Shown: piece by piece, positions 13,561-27,699 of the stretch
Layout of the letters: every line of letters begins with the position of its first letter
Position numbering within the stretch: the first letter of the stretch is position 1
Assembly: GCA_016859345.1 (NCBI GenBank)
Contig: CM029129.1
Coordinates: forward strand, 12,598,946-12,662,945
Length of the DNA stretch: 64,000 bases
Direction of reading: 5' to 3'
Origin: Istiophorus platypterus
Taxonomy: Eukaryota; Chordata; Actinopteri; Istiophoriformes; Istiophoridae
Notes under the pieces: model-generated
What the model saw: only the letters and a program-made list of their open reading frames with translations
Database searches by the model: none
Told to the model about the DNA's origin: nothing
Made by a program: the position numbers and the translations under genes

Positions 13561-13601
13561 TGATAATAATAATACAATAATAATATAATAATATAATGAT
13601 T
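13561..13601 (+). repeat. AT-rich (AAT)n-like microsatellite
   Basis: This is an imperfect run of ATA/AATA units directly left of a degraded dispersed repeat. Confidence 0.8.
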
Positions 13602-13845
13602 CGCTAATAATGTTTATCATGTTGGCCATCTTAGTTTAGTATGTTAGCATACTAACATTTTCCTATTAGTACCATATACAAAGTAGAGCTGAGGCATTAG
13701 CTTTCAAGGTCTGACGCTGATGATGGTGATATTTTGAAAAATTAAAGAACCAAAGGTTTTACAATTCACACTGAGCGAGATATAAAGATTTATACCAAAT
13801 GTTTTGGCAATCCATCATATAGTTGTTGAGACATTTAATGAAAAA
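13602..13845 (+). repeat. Second copy of the 841-1200 repeat family
   Basis: The copy contains 'TATGTTAGCATACTAACATTT', 'AGAGCTGAGGC', 'TTTTACAATTCACACTGAG', 'TTGGCAATCCATCATATAG' and 'GTTGTTGAGACATTTAATG' in order. The last three blocks parallel monomers of the copy at 841-1200. The left part adds the GCTAACATTT segment also seen near 52.85 kb. Confidence 0.68.
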
Positions 13846-14394
13846 AAAAAACAAACCCAAATTTCAGTTTCATGTTCACGCTAGCAGGATAAAAAGTCAT
13901 AGGGTTATCGTCGCAGTAGGCATTGAAACTGGACAACATGAATGTCACACAATCCATCACCGCAATCCATCCAATGGACAGTTTAAAACAAAAAAAAGGA
14001 TCAAAATCAGTGCAGCAGATCCAAAGTTATTTTCTTTGTTATACCATGCCCACAATACAAATTGACCGCCATCAACAGTTGGCTTCAGATTCAGGCATGT
14101 TACTCATCCTAGTAGCAGCTAATGTATCCTCAAGCCGCTGGTCTCCAGCAGAGATGGGTTGCAGGCTACAGACGCCTGGTAAGCTCACTACTTTCCACTG
14201 TAACTCCACACCCCCAGCTTTTTTATTTTCAAACTATTAGTTGTCAGACACAACTAATGCTGACTTAATGCTGACATTACTTGAGGCAATTTATCATATT
14301 TTTCCTTATACAATCTTTTAAACATATATAGTAATAGCCTACTCCACAAGACCAGTAACAGATGTGTAAAATCGGTGGAGTTCCCTTTTAACGA

Positions 14395-14580
14395 AATAAT
14401 AATTTCATAATTGATTAACTTATTATTTTCTCGATTAATCCTTTGGTCTATAAGATTTCAGAAAAAAGTAAAGAACACCTATTACAGTCAATCCTAAACC
14501 CAAGATATTCAGTTTACTCTGATTTATGGCAAAGAAAAGCAGCAAATCCTGATATTCGAGAACATAGAACCTAAGTCTAA
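14395..14580 (+). repeat. Dispersed repeat of the 'CGATTAATC' family
   Basis: It contains 'TATTATTTTCTCGATTAATC' followed by 'TTTGGTCTATAAGATTTCAG', then 'CCCAAGATATTCAGTTTACT' and 'CTGATATTCGAGAAC'. A copy in the opposite orientation is recognisable in smg8 intron 1 near 31.43-31.64 kb. No coding capacity. Confidence 0.6.
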
Positions 14581-17500
14581 TCGATGCAGCTGTGTAATAT
14601 TAGGAAATGAAGACATGTTTTTTTTATCACGATGAAATCCTGTAAATTTCAACATGGTTCAATTAGAGACAGTTATATTTATTATCCGTCATTCATCACC
14701 ATCATCACCATCAAAAATCTAATATCAAGAGGCTTTCTTTACAAAGGGAAAGTAGTTTTATTCCAGTGGCTTAATGGCACAAAACAAAGTGTTCATTTTA
14801 CTGACGTTGCAGAGGGAAAGGTCACATTAGTGTACTGCAAGCTCAACATTGGCCAGTGGTGGTAGAGGGCAGTAACGGAGGCTGCCCTCTGTTGTAATCC
14901 CAGCGAGACACTCTGATTAAGGGATTACTCCTGCAACTAATTTCAAAGGGATAGACCAGACTGGAATGAGGGGCATAGAGGAGAGGAAGTTGTATGGATG
15001 ACTGGACTGAGAACAAACTTGCTAACCGATGATGAGGATGGATAGATGTAAAACCCCCAAAACATGTTGGAGATAATCACTCTCACAATGTTTCTAGCAC
15101 TGACTTAGGCATCACCGGGCCTGGGTTTTTCTAGGACAAGATGCCTCAAAAGTCACAGAAAACCCCCTTTACTCTTTAAACTGGGCTGACAGAACCTCAA
15201 ACAGCTTCAATTTTCAGAGGTGCTCTGGAAAGCCGTACAGTTACTTCCCAGGAGCCTCGGAGGATGTATATCTCCAGGGGGATCAAATCTCTTGGCTTCA
15301 AATTGCTCTGATTAAATAGTGAAAAGAAAGTGGACAGACAGATGGCAGCATGAAAAACTAGGACTTTCGAAAATTTCCTGCAAATGCAGGTTTCTGTGTT
15401 GGAGTGTACATGGACTTTCATTTAAAGCTTGGCCTGCTAACATCAATGCTTCTTCATGGGGACAGGTAGCTATCACAAGAGTGACGAATGCATCTAATGT
15501 TGCTTTATATACATTGAATGTGATAGGAGCTGTATCCATTTTCTTTGAAACTAGTTCAGCTCCAAAGGAGGTCACTTCATTCTGAGACAGTACATGTGGG
15601 ACTTTAGTGGATGGTCTGATTTGTCTGCTGAAAAGTAACAAAATTGTCTAACATTTGCTCACTGCAGATGAACTCCATTTTGAGCTCTGGACTGCAGCTT
15701 TATTCTGGATCATTGCTGTGGTAGTACACTCAGTACATTTTGCAATGACATAACAGTACCTTGCTATTGAAGTGCCTGCTGTGGGTCTGACCTTTGATGT
15801 TCTAATTAAAGCAGAAAGAGGGACATATTGTCAGACATGCTCGAGAGACTGCTTCATCCCGATTGTTGAAGGCTAATGGACCTCTTTTATGAAATGAAGA
15901 GCTCGGGGCACCCTACTATGAACCACGATGTCAGGGACCTTTTTTGCATGTCATTCCCCATATTTTACTCCCCCTCATTCCCAGTCATGTTGAGTCTCTA
16001 GTAAAGGGATCAAATGTTTAAAAAATATATATTTCTAAAAAAGAAGAGCCTCACAGAACCATCACTGTACAAATACACACCATCCCTACCTGAGATTCCC
16101 ACCCCTCCCTGTGCAGGTGCAATAGGATGAGAACTCAGACTCAACCACAAGCATCACCCACACATAATCTTATCTGTAACCCTTTTATAACCTTAAAAGG
16201 AATAGTATGGCATTCTGAGGTATACAATTCTAATCAAAAAATACAGGCAGACACCTCAATGAAACAGCTGTCTTTTTTACACCCTTTTTTTTGTACAGAT
16301 TCAACAAATGAGATATAACATGTTAAATGGTGACCTTAAGTAGTGCTGATAGGTACATTTTGTTTCCTTTGGATAGACTAGCTGTTTCCCCTTTATTAGA
16401 ATTTGTGTTGATACAAGCTAAGCATCTGCTCACAGTAGCCTTATACTTAACAGACAGATATGACAGTGGTACATTTTTTTCTCACTTCAACCGCAAAGCA
16501 ACTGTCTCAAAATGCTGAAATCCCCATTATACTCCATAACAGATGTGGACAGAAAGATGGTGTCACACAGCTCTGTACATACTTAATTTGGTGTCTGGCA
16601 TAACTAGAGGTTCTTCATACATCATTGTTAGCGTCACATAGTCCTAAATTGTGGGCTGCATACAGTTCTAAGGAACCAAAAACGGACCCTGGACCCAAGC
16701 TGGACCAAGTCCAAATTACAACCAGTCTAACTGGGTTGCGTAGGGTTTTGCTTTACAGCCACAAGTCTAAGGTTTGAGTGTCAATATGTCTAATTATCCA
16801 AATCAACAAAAGTGTACTCATTATCAGCTATGATCATGTGATACATAGCAAAACATATTTATTATTATAGCAAATCATCCCAGGTGGAAACACTGTTTAA
16901 ATTTGATTCCCCTGGCCTGTTCAGGCTGGATCTGTCTGGGTCTCTTTCGATTGGGTCTCCCTTTTCTGAAAATCATTCTGTGTATGTCCAGTTCAGGTAA
17001 GTTTTCCATGGCTCTTTTTCCAATCAAACATTTTGGACCAGTGATGATGATATTTAGGCCTCACTGAGCCTTGCAGACCCTCGCAGCTATTGATGCAAAA
17101 AGCATAATTGGGCTTCATCCCGACTTTGAGTAACTTTTCTACAATGCAGCCATTTTCTCCTTTTGCTTGGGAAGTGTTCTAAAAGTTATAATGCCTATAC
17201 CCTAAGCAGTCTTCATATTAACAAACATCTTGAGGGATGAGATGATTTGTGAATAACTACACATTGTTTGTCCTCGAACCATTTTTGGTCCCGAAAGAAT
17301 TATTAATATGACAGTTTCAAGTGTTGCACAAGTAGCCTAAGACATCAGACATTTTTGTTTTTCCAGGGGGATGTGAGTGATAAAACACTTTCGCCAGCCT
17401 ACTACTGATAAATCCAAATGTAGGACTATATGTGTATTCTTTTATAACACTTTCCACATAAGTCAAACTGTGCACAGAGTAAATTCACAGTAAACAACAA

Positions 17501-19914
17501 TGCACCTTAAAATAAAAGCTGCTTGTTTGCTTTTTTCAGAAGATTAAAACCACTTCATGGCACAAATATTAAAAGCCGCCCAATATCCCATAGACAAATA
17601 GATCCTTTATCACTATTCATTTTTCATTCATTATTATGTATTTCATTGTTAATCAGCACCTGCTTTGTAGATCATGTTTTAATTTGCCATCAGATTTAAT
17701 GTTATTCTACTGTCCAAATGTATTATTTCCTCATTAATGAATCTTTCCTCATTCTGTAAAGATTGTTCTATTTTACCACAGCTTAAAAATTCACAAATTG
17801 ATGAACCAATTACATGAGAGTACAGCCGCTGGAGAGTAGGAAACGATAAGGGTTTGTGGGCAGGTGGACATTAATGCTGCCATAAACTTCTGTTATTGGC
17901 AGTATTTCTTCTCTCCTGTGCAGCATCCTAATTCTGTTGGATGGCCTGAGGGAAGTCCTCATTAATAAAGCCCCTGAGGGGTTTGCTTGTTTCAAACAAA
18001 GCAAGCTCGTCCTTGAACCAGAGGACATGACTTATAATGGTTAAGGTTTTTCCCAGCCATAAACAGGGGTATGTCAACCACTGAACTTTGATAAATAAAA
18101 TGCAGTGTAACTAGGTGGTGACTATGAGTGTAGGCAAACTATGGTTTCTACACAGCTGTGCTGTTGTTCAAGTCCAATTAAAAATCACAAAATTCCCTTG
18201 TTTTGCAAACAAACATTTGTCAAGATTATTTTGAATGTATTGTAGTAACATTATCATCTATAATCGAATTAATTATTATAAAATTAGTTTATTTTATTAC
18301 TGAAAGGTTTTTAAAAATGGTCTTTGGAATTACAACACAATAGCTAAAAGTAGAATTACAAATCACTTTGCCGATTTTAATCACTTTATTCGGTCAAAGA
18401 TTCAGATTAATTGACAACGTGTTTTGTTCACTTTTTTTCCTCTGCTAAGTGATTGTATCAGTACATATAACGTCAAGTGAACGCCTCACCTATCACACAG
18501 CCTGATGTTCAGCTCAGATTTAGACTGTCAGCTCAGCAGTACGTCCAGAGTTACCTGATTATGACTGCTTCTGTTGCATTGTGATCTAATAAGCTTTTAA
18601 TGAGAAAGTAGTGTACTGTGACGCACAGCTGAGCTGACGACGATGCTCTCATTCAACAGTGATTGGAGCTCCACTGCTAAAAGCCACCAATTTGGTCAGT
18701 GACAATGGTGTTTCAGTATTTTCACTTCACTTTTAAAGTTTGTTGATAAAGACTTTGGGGCACATGTTCTAAACAACTCTACTAATAACTGTAGCTTACA
18801 GGCCAAGAACAGCCATAGGTTTGTTAGCAGTGGCATTGAAGAGTAAACACACCATCAAAAACCAGCCAAAGTTGACTTTTGCAAGTTTTTATGCTGTTCA
18901 ATGTGCTGCAGTTGCTAGAACTAATCAGTGTTCACATTCAACTAATAAATACTGTCAGTTTTAAAATTAGACAGATATTTTTTGAGCTTTAGAAGAGGTG
19001 TTTTTATTTGTGTGATAAATGTTGATCATTTTGATTTTACTTGAATCCCCTGCCTGGTTTGCTTGATTCCACAATGTGCAATGAGAGAAATTCCTAGGTC
19101 ATACTTGTATTTCTGAAAAGCATGGTGACCACGCCCAGCTTCTTCCATTTGAAAGCGGATGTTTCCGACAGAATCAACATGTGGTGAACAAAGAGGTGTG
19201 ACTGAACATCTGTAAGCGGTTGTTTGTGGTGCTGCGCTAACAGCTACACTTGACACCCGGGCACCACCTATATACAGTAATGTGGTGACAGTGGAATGAG
19301 CACACCCGCTGTTTCTAACCAGTCCAGCACTGCACACTAATTTTAGCACTTAACCTGTATGAGAGCCTTGTATTCAACCTGTAGGAACTGTGGAACATGA
19401 TCAGCCGTTTCTCTGTCAATACAAGTGGCATGAGGGTGGCTTTGGTTTCAATAAACTACACAGAAGGCACCTTCACCTCATTACAAAGAAATTAGGTGAA
19501 GATGCTTTCTCATTACAAGCCACTACATGTTGTATCGAGAAAATCAAGAGTTGTAATTGCAGCCTTGACATTATTTTCCATATGTCAATGGGCAAAACTA
19601 TAAAAAGCTAATTTTAACTGCTAAAATCAGTATAGATAATATGGATATTGTTATTGATAATGATCAAGCCCATGTCTCATAGAATAGCTGGGGTCAGTCC
19701 AAAAAGATAAAGGTGAGGGAATCAAGGACAATACTACCTAAAATATATAAAATAATTATACAAAACATTTGCCATAATGTCATACTGGACATATCCACAG
19801 CAGCTCCAGTACCACAACACAGTCACTAGTTATGCTGCAGTTGATAAGTTTATCCTTATCCAATCCTTATAAACCCGCTGCCAGCAGCTCCTCCAACACC
19901 ATCTACTCTTCTAA

Positions 19915-19941
19915 TTGTGTGTGTGTTTGTGTGTGTGTGTC

Positions 19942-19982
<41 letters not shown>
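19915..19982 (+). repeat. (TG)n microsatellite
   Basis: A TG run of about 68 bp with a few TCTG interruptions. The poly-Val/Cys open frames here come from the repeat. Confidence 0.95.
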
Positions 19983-19983
<1 letters not shown>

Positions 19984-22900
19984 CATACTTGATGTGTGCT
20001 GGAGGAAGCCGGATCTACCCCCTAGTTCTTTGCAGCTGTGGGAGACATTTCTGTTTAATGAGGTCTAGAAAGGCTCTCCCCTCAATTGCTATCAATCAGC
20101 TCTCAATGTGTGTGTGTTTGTTTGTGTGTAATTTAACTCCCCCCTTATTCCTCTTCAGCAGTTCATCAGCAGTCAGTACAAACACAAAGAAATATCAGAC
20201 TAGTTCCAGGTTTTGTTTAGTTTCTTTTAATTATCAATCTGAATGATTGGCCATTTGTGGAATGTTTTGTCAAAATGCTGATTGTATTTCCTTATTCATA
20301 AAATACTTGCAAATTTTGAACGTTTTATATCTTGCATTTTTTTTACATCCATGTTTTTTTGCTGACAGTCTTTACTGTATTGCTACGTTTGTTGGCACTT
20401 TACCTTTACTAATTGTTGATATACAAATGGCAGAATGTGAAACTAAAATTTGGATCTACTTGTAAAAACACCCACTGACTTCTGAGATCTGGTGAATCTG
20501 AAGATCACATCCTTTCAGCACTCATCATAATATGCAGTGAACACTAGTCTGAAAATTATTTGGATGACACAGGTCTTGGATAAAAATAATATTACCTCTT
20601 CTGAACAATGTCCACAAGTGCTGTGTGGAGAAGCTAATTAAAGCCAGCAGAAATTACTTGCTAGATTATGATTTATATGATCAAACCTTCCTTGCTTTGA
20701 AATGAGAAGAAGAAATGCATCATTCAATAAAAACTGGAGACGTTTCAACTGTACCAGGCTTGCAGGAGATACAGTATATAGGATGGTGGCTTGCCGTTGG
20801 CATCCTGTAGATAGATGACGGGTGGGTCGATTCTTTGTCCGAGAGCCCATCAGAATGCAACAAAAACATGAGGATTTCATTATCATGGCAATTTAGGAAA
20901 ATAAAATTGAATTAATGGAGCACACGTTTATGACATTTACTTATAAATTATACGTAAAAATCTAGGTTTTGTATGATATAACCTTTATTTTTTCAGGATT
21001 CGATTTCAACATAAAACCAGTTCAACAGCATCTCCTGGGCAAATTTCTTTGACTAAAAAAGTGCAATCCTCTAATATATGTCATGGTGTAATATGCAGTT
21101 TTAGAGGTGAGATGCTTCAGCAGTTAAGATGAGGTGCTTCAGCTTCAGCGGCTTGCCTACCTCTGCCTACAACCCGGGTTCTTCTATATGTCTACATAAA
21201 TATATGTGAAATTTAGTAAAAGTACTTTGGAGTAAACCCTCCATGGATACAAACAATCCAAATCACACTATATTCAGGTGGAGTAAATTGCATCCTCTAC
21301 TTTTCAGATGTGATTCCCTGCTGCCTGGAGGAAAATGAATTAAAACCTAACAGGCGTAATTTTAACATGCATGCACACACATATGATCTGTCCACACCCC
21401 CAAAGTCGTTCTAGCACACCAAGTGTTTCACACCCCCCCCACCCCCATTAACACACACTCATACACAGAGGGGATCTCTCTTCTTGCTGAAGTCTATTAT
21501 TAGCTGTTCAACCCAGAGACAAACTAATGACACGTTGGGATGATTCACCAGAGTTGCTGCCTCCAACTATCATTACACTCACAGCAAAGCTACAGTAGAC
21601 AGCCATGTGGGATGCTGGCCACCACACAAGCATACACACACTCATACCATTGGTCTGCTTCAAGAACTGCAGCAAAAGTTCTCCTCCATGAGCCAGGGAG
21701 AGCCATGTGTCTGCAGGTGTTCATTGCAACACGTGCAAAACCTGATTCAACTACTACCCCTTTATATGAAGTTCAGAACTCATTGTTTAATTTTACATTA
21801 TCTCCGACTACAAATATTAGTGTATTCACTGCCATCTTTTATTTCAGCTTGGTATTTTAACCTCAATACTGTTTTGGTGCCAACCAATATGCGTCTGTGG
21901 CAGCAAGAATCAAAAACTGTCTGGTCAGATTGATGATTAAGCTAAATCAATCTTTTAACAGATAGGTAATGATTTAAAGCATTTCAAATGTTATTTTTGT
22001 ATTAATATGTGAAAGGCATCTTTTAAAGTGATGAATTCACAGTGACTCTCTATAGCGCTACATTCAAGAAAAACACTGATATCGCCTCTCTACTCAGATA
22101 TCCCCAGTTGGCATATCGGAATTAGGAGAGAAAAGTCATTTCCAGCCATGGCAGGCAGTGCTTTTCAGTTACAAAGCTCTGAAAACCCACTACCTGCTCA
22201 GCATCAAATAGCTGACAGGCACTATTAGAGAATACCTGGTGATCATAGTAATGCATTTGGCAGCTAAGGAGCCAGGTATTTCCCTCAGGAGTGGGTTGAG
22301 ACCAAAAAAAGAGCTAAAAGAGAGTGAACATTGGATTTATATTCTTCAGGTGGAAACAAACATGACTCCAAATGAATGATAATGTTGCTTTGTACCTGTT
22401 TGATTTGTAAATAAGCAAATACTTGATAACATAACACATTCACCAATACAGATGTGGTGCATTTACAGCTTTTTCTTCACTCTCACCTTATGGTTTCCTG
22501 CAGGTCAATCCTAGTATCATTTTTTTACTGTGTCTCTTTAATAAAGGTAAAAATACTGAAACTTTGTGGAATAAAAGAAAAGGGTTTTTTTGTAGAAAAC
22601 ATGGTTACTTATTCACTTATTTATTTCTGAAGCACTCAATCAGTACCGAAAGTTGGGTATCATATCCACACTTGAGCTGCAATCAATAGTCATTTAGTTG
22701 ACTGACCTAAAAATTATTTGTAACTATTTTGCGGTTGCTAGTTATCATAAATTGCCAATTGTGGTGCTGCTCAACTGTGTTGGGTTATGCTGAGAGGTAT
22801 ATCATGATCCTAATATTTTGTTTAAGTATTAGGAAACCCTCTCAGTATAACCCAGAACAGTCCGACAGCACCACAAATTTCAGCCATTCTTTTATTGCAG

Positions 22901-24002
22901 GTCTCTTCGTTTATACTGCATTAGCTTCTATCTAGGTGTTCTTAATAAATTGATAAGTGAATGGGGATTAATGTAATCACAGTGTTTCATCACAACCCTT
23001 TCCCTGAAGAGGAGAATCAGTATTTTTACTATAGAACTTGCCTTAAACCTTAAAATTGGTATGACATGGATTTATTTCATCACTGGAGTAAGATTTCATT
23101 AAGAAAATACATGGCGAATGTGTTTTTGAATCAGTGAGGAAAATATTTGAAATTATTTATCAACAGTTAAAGCCATTTACTTACTCATACATCTCTGCTA
23201 ACGGAAACAAAAATATACAATGGTTAATTCACAATGATAGATGATACCATTGTACCAGTGGTGCATAAATTACTTGTTCCATTTGTTCCACCTGATAATA
23301 ATTTTAATATACTAGAATAGAAATTATACAAAATGGTGCTGTCTTGCTGTCTCTGCATCTTAAACAAAGTGCACTTGGACGCTTTCACTTCAAATGACTG
23401 TTTATAGTAGTTGTTCTGCATTCTCCATTTTGCAGGGCTTCTTGGCAAAATACAGCAAATTGTCCATCACTTGTACTCACTTTATTTACAACATTTACAA
23501 CAGTGTTAACAATGTTAGGCCTTTATTAGGAAAAAATAATTTCAAAAAATGTTCGTTGAAGAATTGTGATGAATTTTGCCTTAATAAAAAAATGAATGTT
23601 TCTGTCTGTTCTAACGTTTTATAGAAAAAAGATTAATTGAGAAAATAATTGTCAGATTAATCGATAATGAATATAATGGTTAATTACAAGACCCTCAGTG
23701 TTTGACAGACTTATTGTTGTAAAGTCCTTACTGATTTGCAACATTGTCCATTGTCTTGAGATGAAAAGAAACAATAAAGGGAGGTACTTTACCACAGTGT
23801 AAAACTGCTGATGGTTTACAAATTTGAATATAAATATTTAAGCATTTTTTGCCATGTTTCCAAACTTTATTGAGTGTAAGTAAGCAGCAAAATAATACAG
23901 TGCCTGCACATCCAAAGAACCTGGCACTGCTTGAATTAGCTCTGGTGTTATGTAAAGCATCAAACTGCCACATATAAAGAAGTCAGACTGAGAGATAGCT
24001 GG

Positions 24003-24060
24003 CCTGCTGCTGCCTGCTGTTGCCTGCTGCTGCCTGCTGCTGCCTGCTGCTGCCTGCTGT
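24003..24060 (+). repeat. 10-bp minisatellite, unit CCTGCTGCTG
   Basis: Five to six head-to-tail copies of a 10-bp unit with single T changes. Because the unit length is not a multiple of three, it reads as rotating Gln, Ala, Gly and Ser on the minus strand, which argues against coding. Confidence 0.9.
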
Positions 24061-25340
24061 AGTCAGACTGACTACAGAACACTATTATTGCTTTGTATAA
24101 GGACGCCTGGGCTGTAACCATGAGAACTGATGTATACAATGCAAAGAGTTGTAAACAAACACACAGATCTGACCTTGTCGCATACACATTCTCACTGTGT
24201 ACTGTGAGCCCAAATGCACGGAGACCACAGCTTTTACTGGCAGTAGGCAATTTAATAAGTGATACATTAGATCTTGTATCAGCTCTGAATACGAGATGAT
24301 ACCTGATCTCTATTCCCTGTAACTCCTGTACCAGAGCAGGCGTCTGCAGGTTTGTCTCGAACCAAATACGATAGCAGCTCATTTTACACAGTTTAAACCA
24401 GACAGAAAATCTGTGAGATCAGCTGCTAGGAGCGTGGGATCAAATCCTACAGCCTCTTCCATGCAAGTTGTGTGTGTGCTCTGTTAAGTGTTGGTCAGTG
24501 TGTTCCACATTAAGGTCTAATGTAAGATCTTTAGACCAGCTGGCCAGGTTAACAGGAAATGATCCAACAACTCCTCCAAATTAAACGACAAAGTACGTCA
24601 TTGGTCCATGCCCTACATATCAATACATCTGAGCGTTTCCTGATATGACACGAGTATCAACAAGACGATATCCGCATTTCAATAATAAAGAAGATGCAGA
24701 AAGCAGGTTTTTTGTGTGTGTGTGTGGTTTTTTTTAACTTGGGACAACAATCTGGGGTATTCACATGCTTTAGAAGATGATTCCTCATGATACTGGGGAG
24801 ACTCTCACCTTGCCTGTAGCAACACATAAATATTTACCAGCTCAAAAACTCTGTCAACTGTTTACATAAAACAAAAAAACTAATGCCCCTCTTGACATTG
24901 TGAGAAGCAGTTAGGGTATCCTAAGAAAAACTGTTCCATGGAGAGGAGCTGAAGAGTGATTCATCTACTCCAAGGAGCCGAAATGTATAAGATAAGATCT
25001 CGGTCAGAAAAGAGAAACAGAGGGATATGTTACAAAGTAAGCTTAGGCATTGAGCTGCAGTTATTTTTGTAGGTTTGGTTTATAGCCATTTTACAAAGCC
25101 AGATTAGATGGACTCCTTTTAAAATACTGTGGCAACTTCAGCTTTCAGCCAGACCTGGTCATGAGGAGGATTACCATCGGTGTTAGGAATCACACACAAA
25201 CCTGACTGTACTCGTGTGGTTTGGTGAGCTGTCCACTGAAATATTTGGGTCTTCTTTCAGCTTTGGTCAGCATCAGAAGGCGTGTAGTTGTCAGGAAGCC
25301 CAGAGAAAAACACATTTTTTTTTACTTTTTTTCATTTCAA

Positions 25341-25693
25341 CAGTAGTGAATGAAGTACTCAGATCCTTTACTTAAGTAAAATGTAAAATGTGCTCTGTTA
25401 CAAGTAAAACAATTTAACGTATTATCCGCAGAAATGTTGTGACAGTATCAAAAGTATTATTTGCGCTAGATGCCCCCTTTATATTATATTAGTGGATTAT
25501 TAGTATTGATGTATTATCATGTGTTAGAATTCTAATGGTGCAGTTTATTGACATGGAGCTAATTTAAATTTATTTAAATGGGTAATATAATCTTATTCTA
25601 TTCTATTCTAAAAATCTGAATCTGCAAAGTAGTAACTCCACTGTCAGATGAATAGATACTTGAGTAAATGTCCTTAGTTACATTCCACCACTG
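25341..25693 (+). mobile_element. Non-autonomous element with CAGTGGTGGAA-type ends
   Basis: The left end reads CAGTAGTGAATGAAGTACTC and the right end TTACATTCCACCACTG. These are imperfect inverted termini of the CAGTGGTGGAA type. The interior shows the 'CTTTACTTAAGTAAAATGT' and 'CTTGAGTAAATGTCC' blocks typical of a very abundant percomorph repeat. The length is about 350 bp with no open frame. Related pieces occur at 3.7, 40.2 and 43.8 kb. The CAG-type termini suggest hAT mobilisation, but no clear target duplication was found here. Confidence 0.65.
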
Positions 25694-26257
25694 GTATTTC
25701 CATAGAGGTCATCCTGACCAGTGGATGAAGTAATTTTACACATTTTTTTCACACATTTGGAAAACTGACAATTGGTAATAGACACTGAGGAATATTTGTT
25801 TTGGCTACTAATCTGAATCAGATACCTGACAGATCTGCCTAATGTCACCATAATATAAAACGGACAAGTCTTTTACTAAAAATTCTGGAGAAAATCTATG
25901 TCATCTCACAGTACGTACGATAATATTACAAAACCATACCACACAGTGGGGGCTGCAGATTCAGACTTCTTGGTTCACAGTGAGACACACCAGTTTGGGA
26001 GGGAGGACACTGACACTCACCTAGCTGACTGCTTAGACAAATTTCAATGACAGATGGGAGTCACACCTCACCATATGAGTGGGATGAAGATTGAATTTAG
26101 TTCCATGCCTGTACTTTAAAGTAATGAGCTGAGAGAGGATGTGGCTAGCCCAGCTTAGGCAAACCACCAGATGTGGATTAGCCCCAGTCATAAAACCTGG
26201 ATGTGAGAGGAAACGGCAAGATTGGCTTCATCTGCTTCGGACTTATTTTGTGAAGAA

Positions 26258-26274
26258 AAAAAAAAAAAAAAAAG
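26258..26274 (+). repeat. Poly(A) tract
   Basis: An uninterrupted A run of about 17 inside ppm1e intron 1. No element boundary could be assigned to it. Confidence 0.85.
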
Positions 26275-26729
26275 CGGGGGGTTGTGAAGTTTGGGTGAGG
26301 TTGCCAGGTTTGTTATCACCCCGCCTGTACAAAAAGGAAGAACTGGGTAGATGGATTAGATACGGTTCATCAAGAAATGGTGGCAGCTGCATCAACTCCT
26401 CCTTAAACCACCAACTTACGTTTTGACATTTTTGTTTGTGTACAGATTATATATAAACGAGACATTCCTTGTTGATCAGTGAACTTTAGAGATTTGGGAC
26501 GTTTTTTACCTTTGAACAGTAACAGGCTATCTGGTCCCCCCACGTCTAGTCTTGCTACTCTAAGTAGGATGGCAACAGATATTTTAACTCTCAAATTATT
26601 GCAAACTGATTTTCTAAATCAAACAATTAAATCTTTAGTCAGAGCACAGTCTGAAACCCAAAGATATTTATTTATTAATGAAACTGACCTCAACAATTTT
26701 CTGTTGACGAATTGATTAATTGACTAATT

Positions 26730-26825
26730 CATGAGAACCATGAGAGCAGTATCGATCCTCTCATCTAACTCTTAGACAGAGAGCAATTAAGAGTGTTTTC
26801 TAAAAATGTCAAACTATTCCTTGAA
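26730..26825 (+). repeat. Dispersed repeat fragment ('CAAACTATTCC' family)
   Basis: It reads 'GATCCTCTCATCTAACTCTT', then 'AAGAGTGTTTTCTAAAAATG' and 'TCAAACTATTCCTTGAA'. The 'GATCCTCTCATNTAACTCT' core and following blocks recur at 40.67-40.86 kb. Confidence 0.65.
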
Positions 26826-27699
26826 CATTCCAAAACTACAGCTCCCATGACTATTAGACACAAATATGCTAAAAACTCTAAATGAAAAGGAGCTCAAATT
26901 TTATTAGAAAGCAGATTAGCAGGTGAACATTTACACTGAATTTACCTGGAGAACAACAGCTCAAATGTGTGAACCCCTCCAGTAAGAGTCACCCTGCTCT
27001 CCGGCTTCGTGAAAACAGATGAAGGCACTTCTTGTTTGATCCAACCTGCCACCAGCACATGCTCTCCATCACCGCTGGAGTGCATTGTGACCTTCTGAGA
27101 CATACCGTGTATATGTGCCTACAGGGTCTGTGTGCAAACTGAGGGGACAGTCATTTTCAGACATTCAAGCAAGCAGTAGTCCCCTTGCTGCTCAGTGCCC
27201 TAGATGAGTCCTTCCACCCTGTTCTTCCCAGCACAGTTTCTGCACCTATTTTGGATTCAAAAGCAGGTCAGGCAGCGGAGCTTGGGGCAGAGCTCTCTCA
27301 GCAGCTAGACTCATCTCAGTTTTTACTGTTTCTGCCAAGTTTGCTCTTGTCTTAACCACATTCTTGAGAATTTAATTAAGTGGCTGTGAAATTCATATGC
27401 AGCAAACTATAATCAATGTATCTTTTCTCAGTAAAATGAATCAACCTGCATTTGAACCGTCCTTTCTTAATGGAAAATGTCCTTTAAAGGAGCACAGGGA
27501 GATTTAGGTGAAAAACAGCCCTGATCTGCAAAAAAATGTCAAGGGCAGGTTTGAGTAATTCCCTGAACTTCACATATTTCCACAAAGCAGCCTCTCAAAC
27601 TGTGACTATTCGGTTTCGTGTCTTGGATTTTAGATCGTAACGAACCAATCTCATGATCGAGGCTAATAACGTAACCGGTGAGGTTTATTTTTAGCCTGC

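Noticed and set aside
23960..24382. 140-codon minus-strand frame with a Gln/Ala/Ser-rich end
   Set aside because: The composition comes from a 10-bp minisatellite (unit CCTGCTGCTG) read through rotating frames. The rest has no recognisable similarity.
24421..24460. tRNA B-box-like text (GGGATCAAATCCTA), possible tRNA or SINE
   Set aside because: No matching A box at the right distance and no cloverleaf could be drawn.
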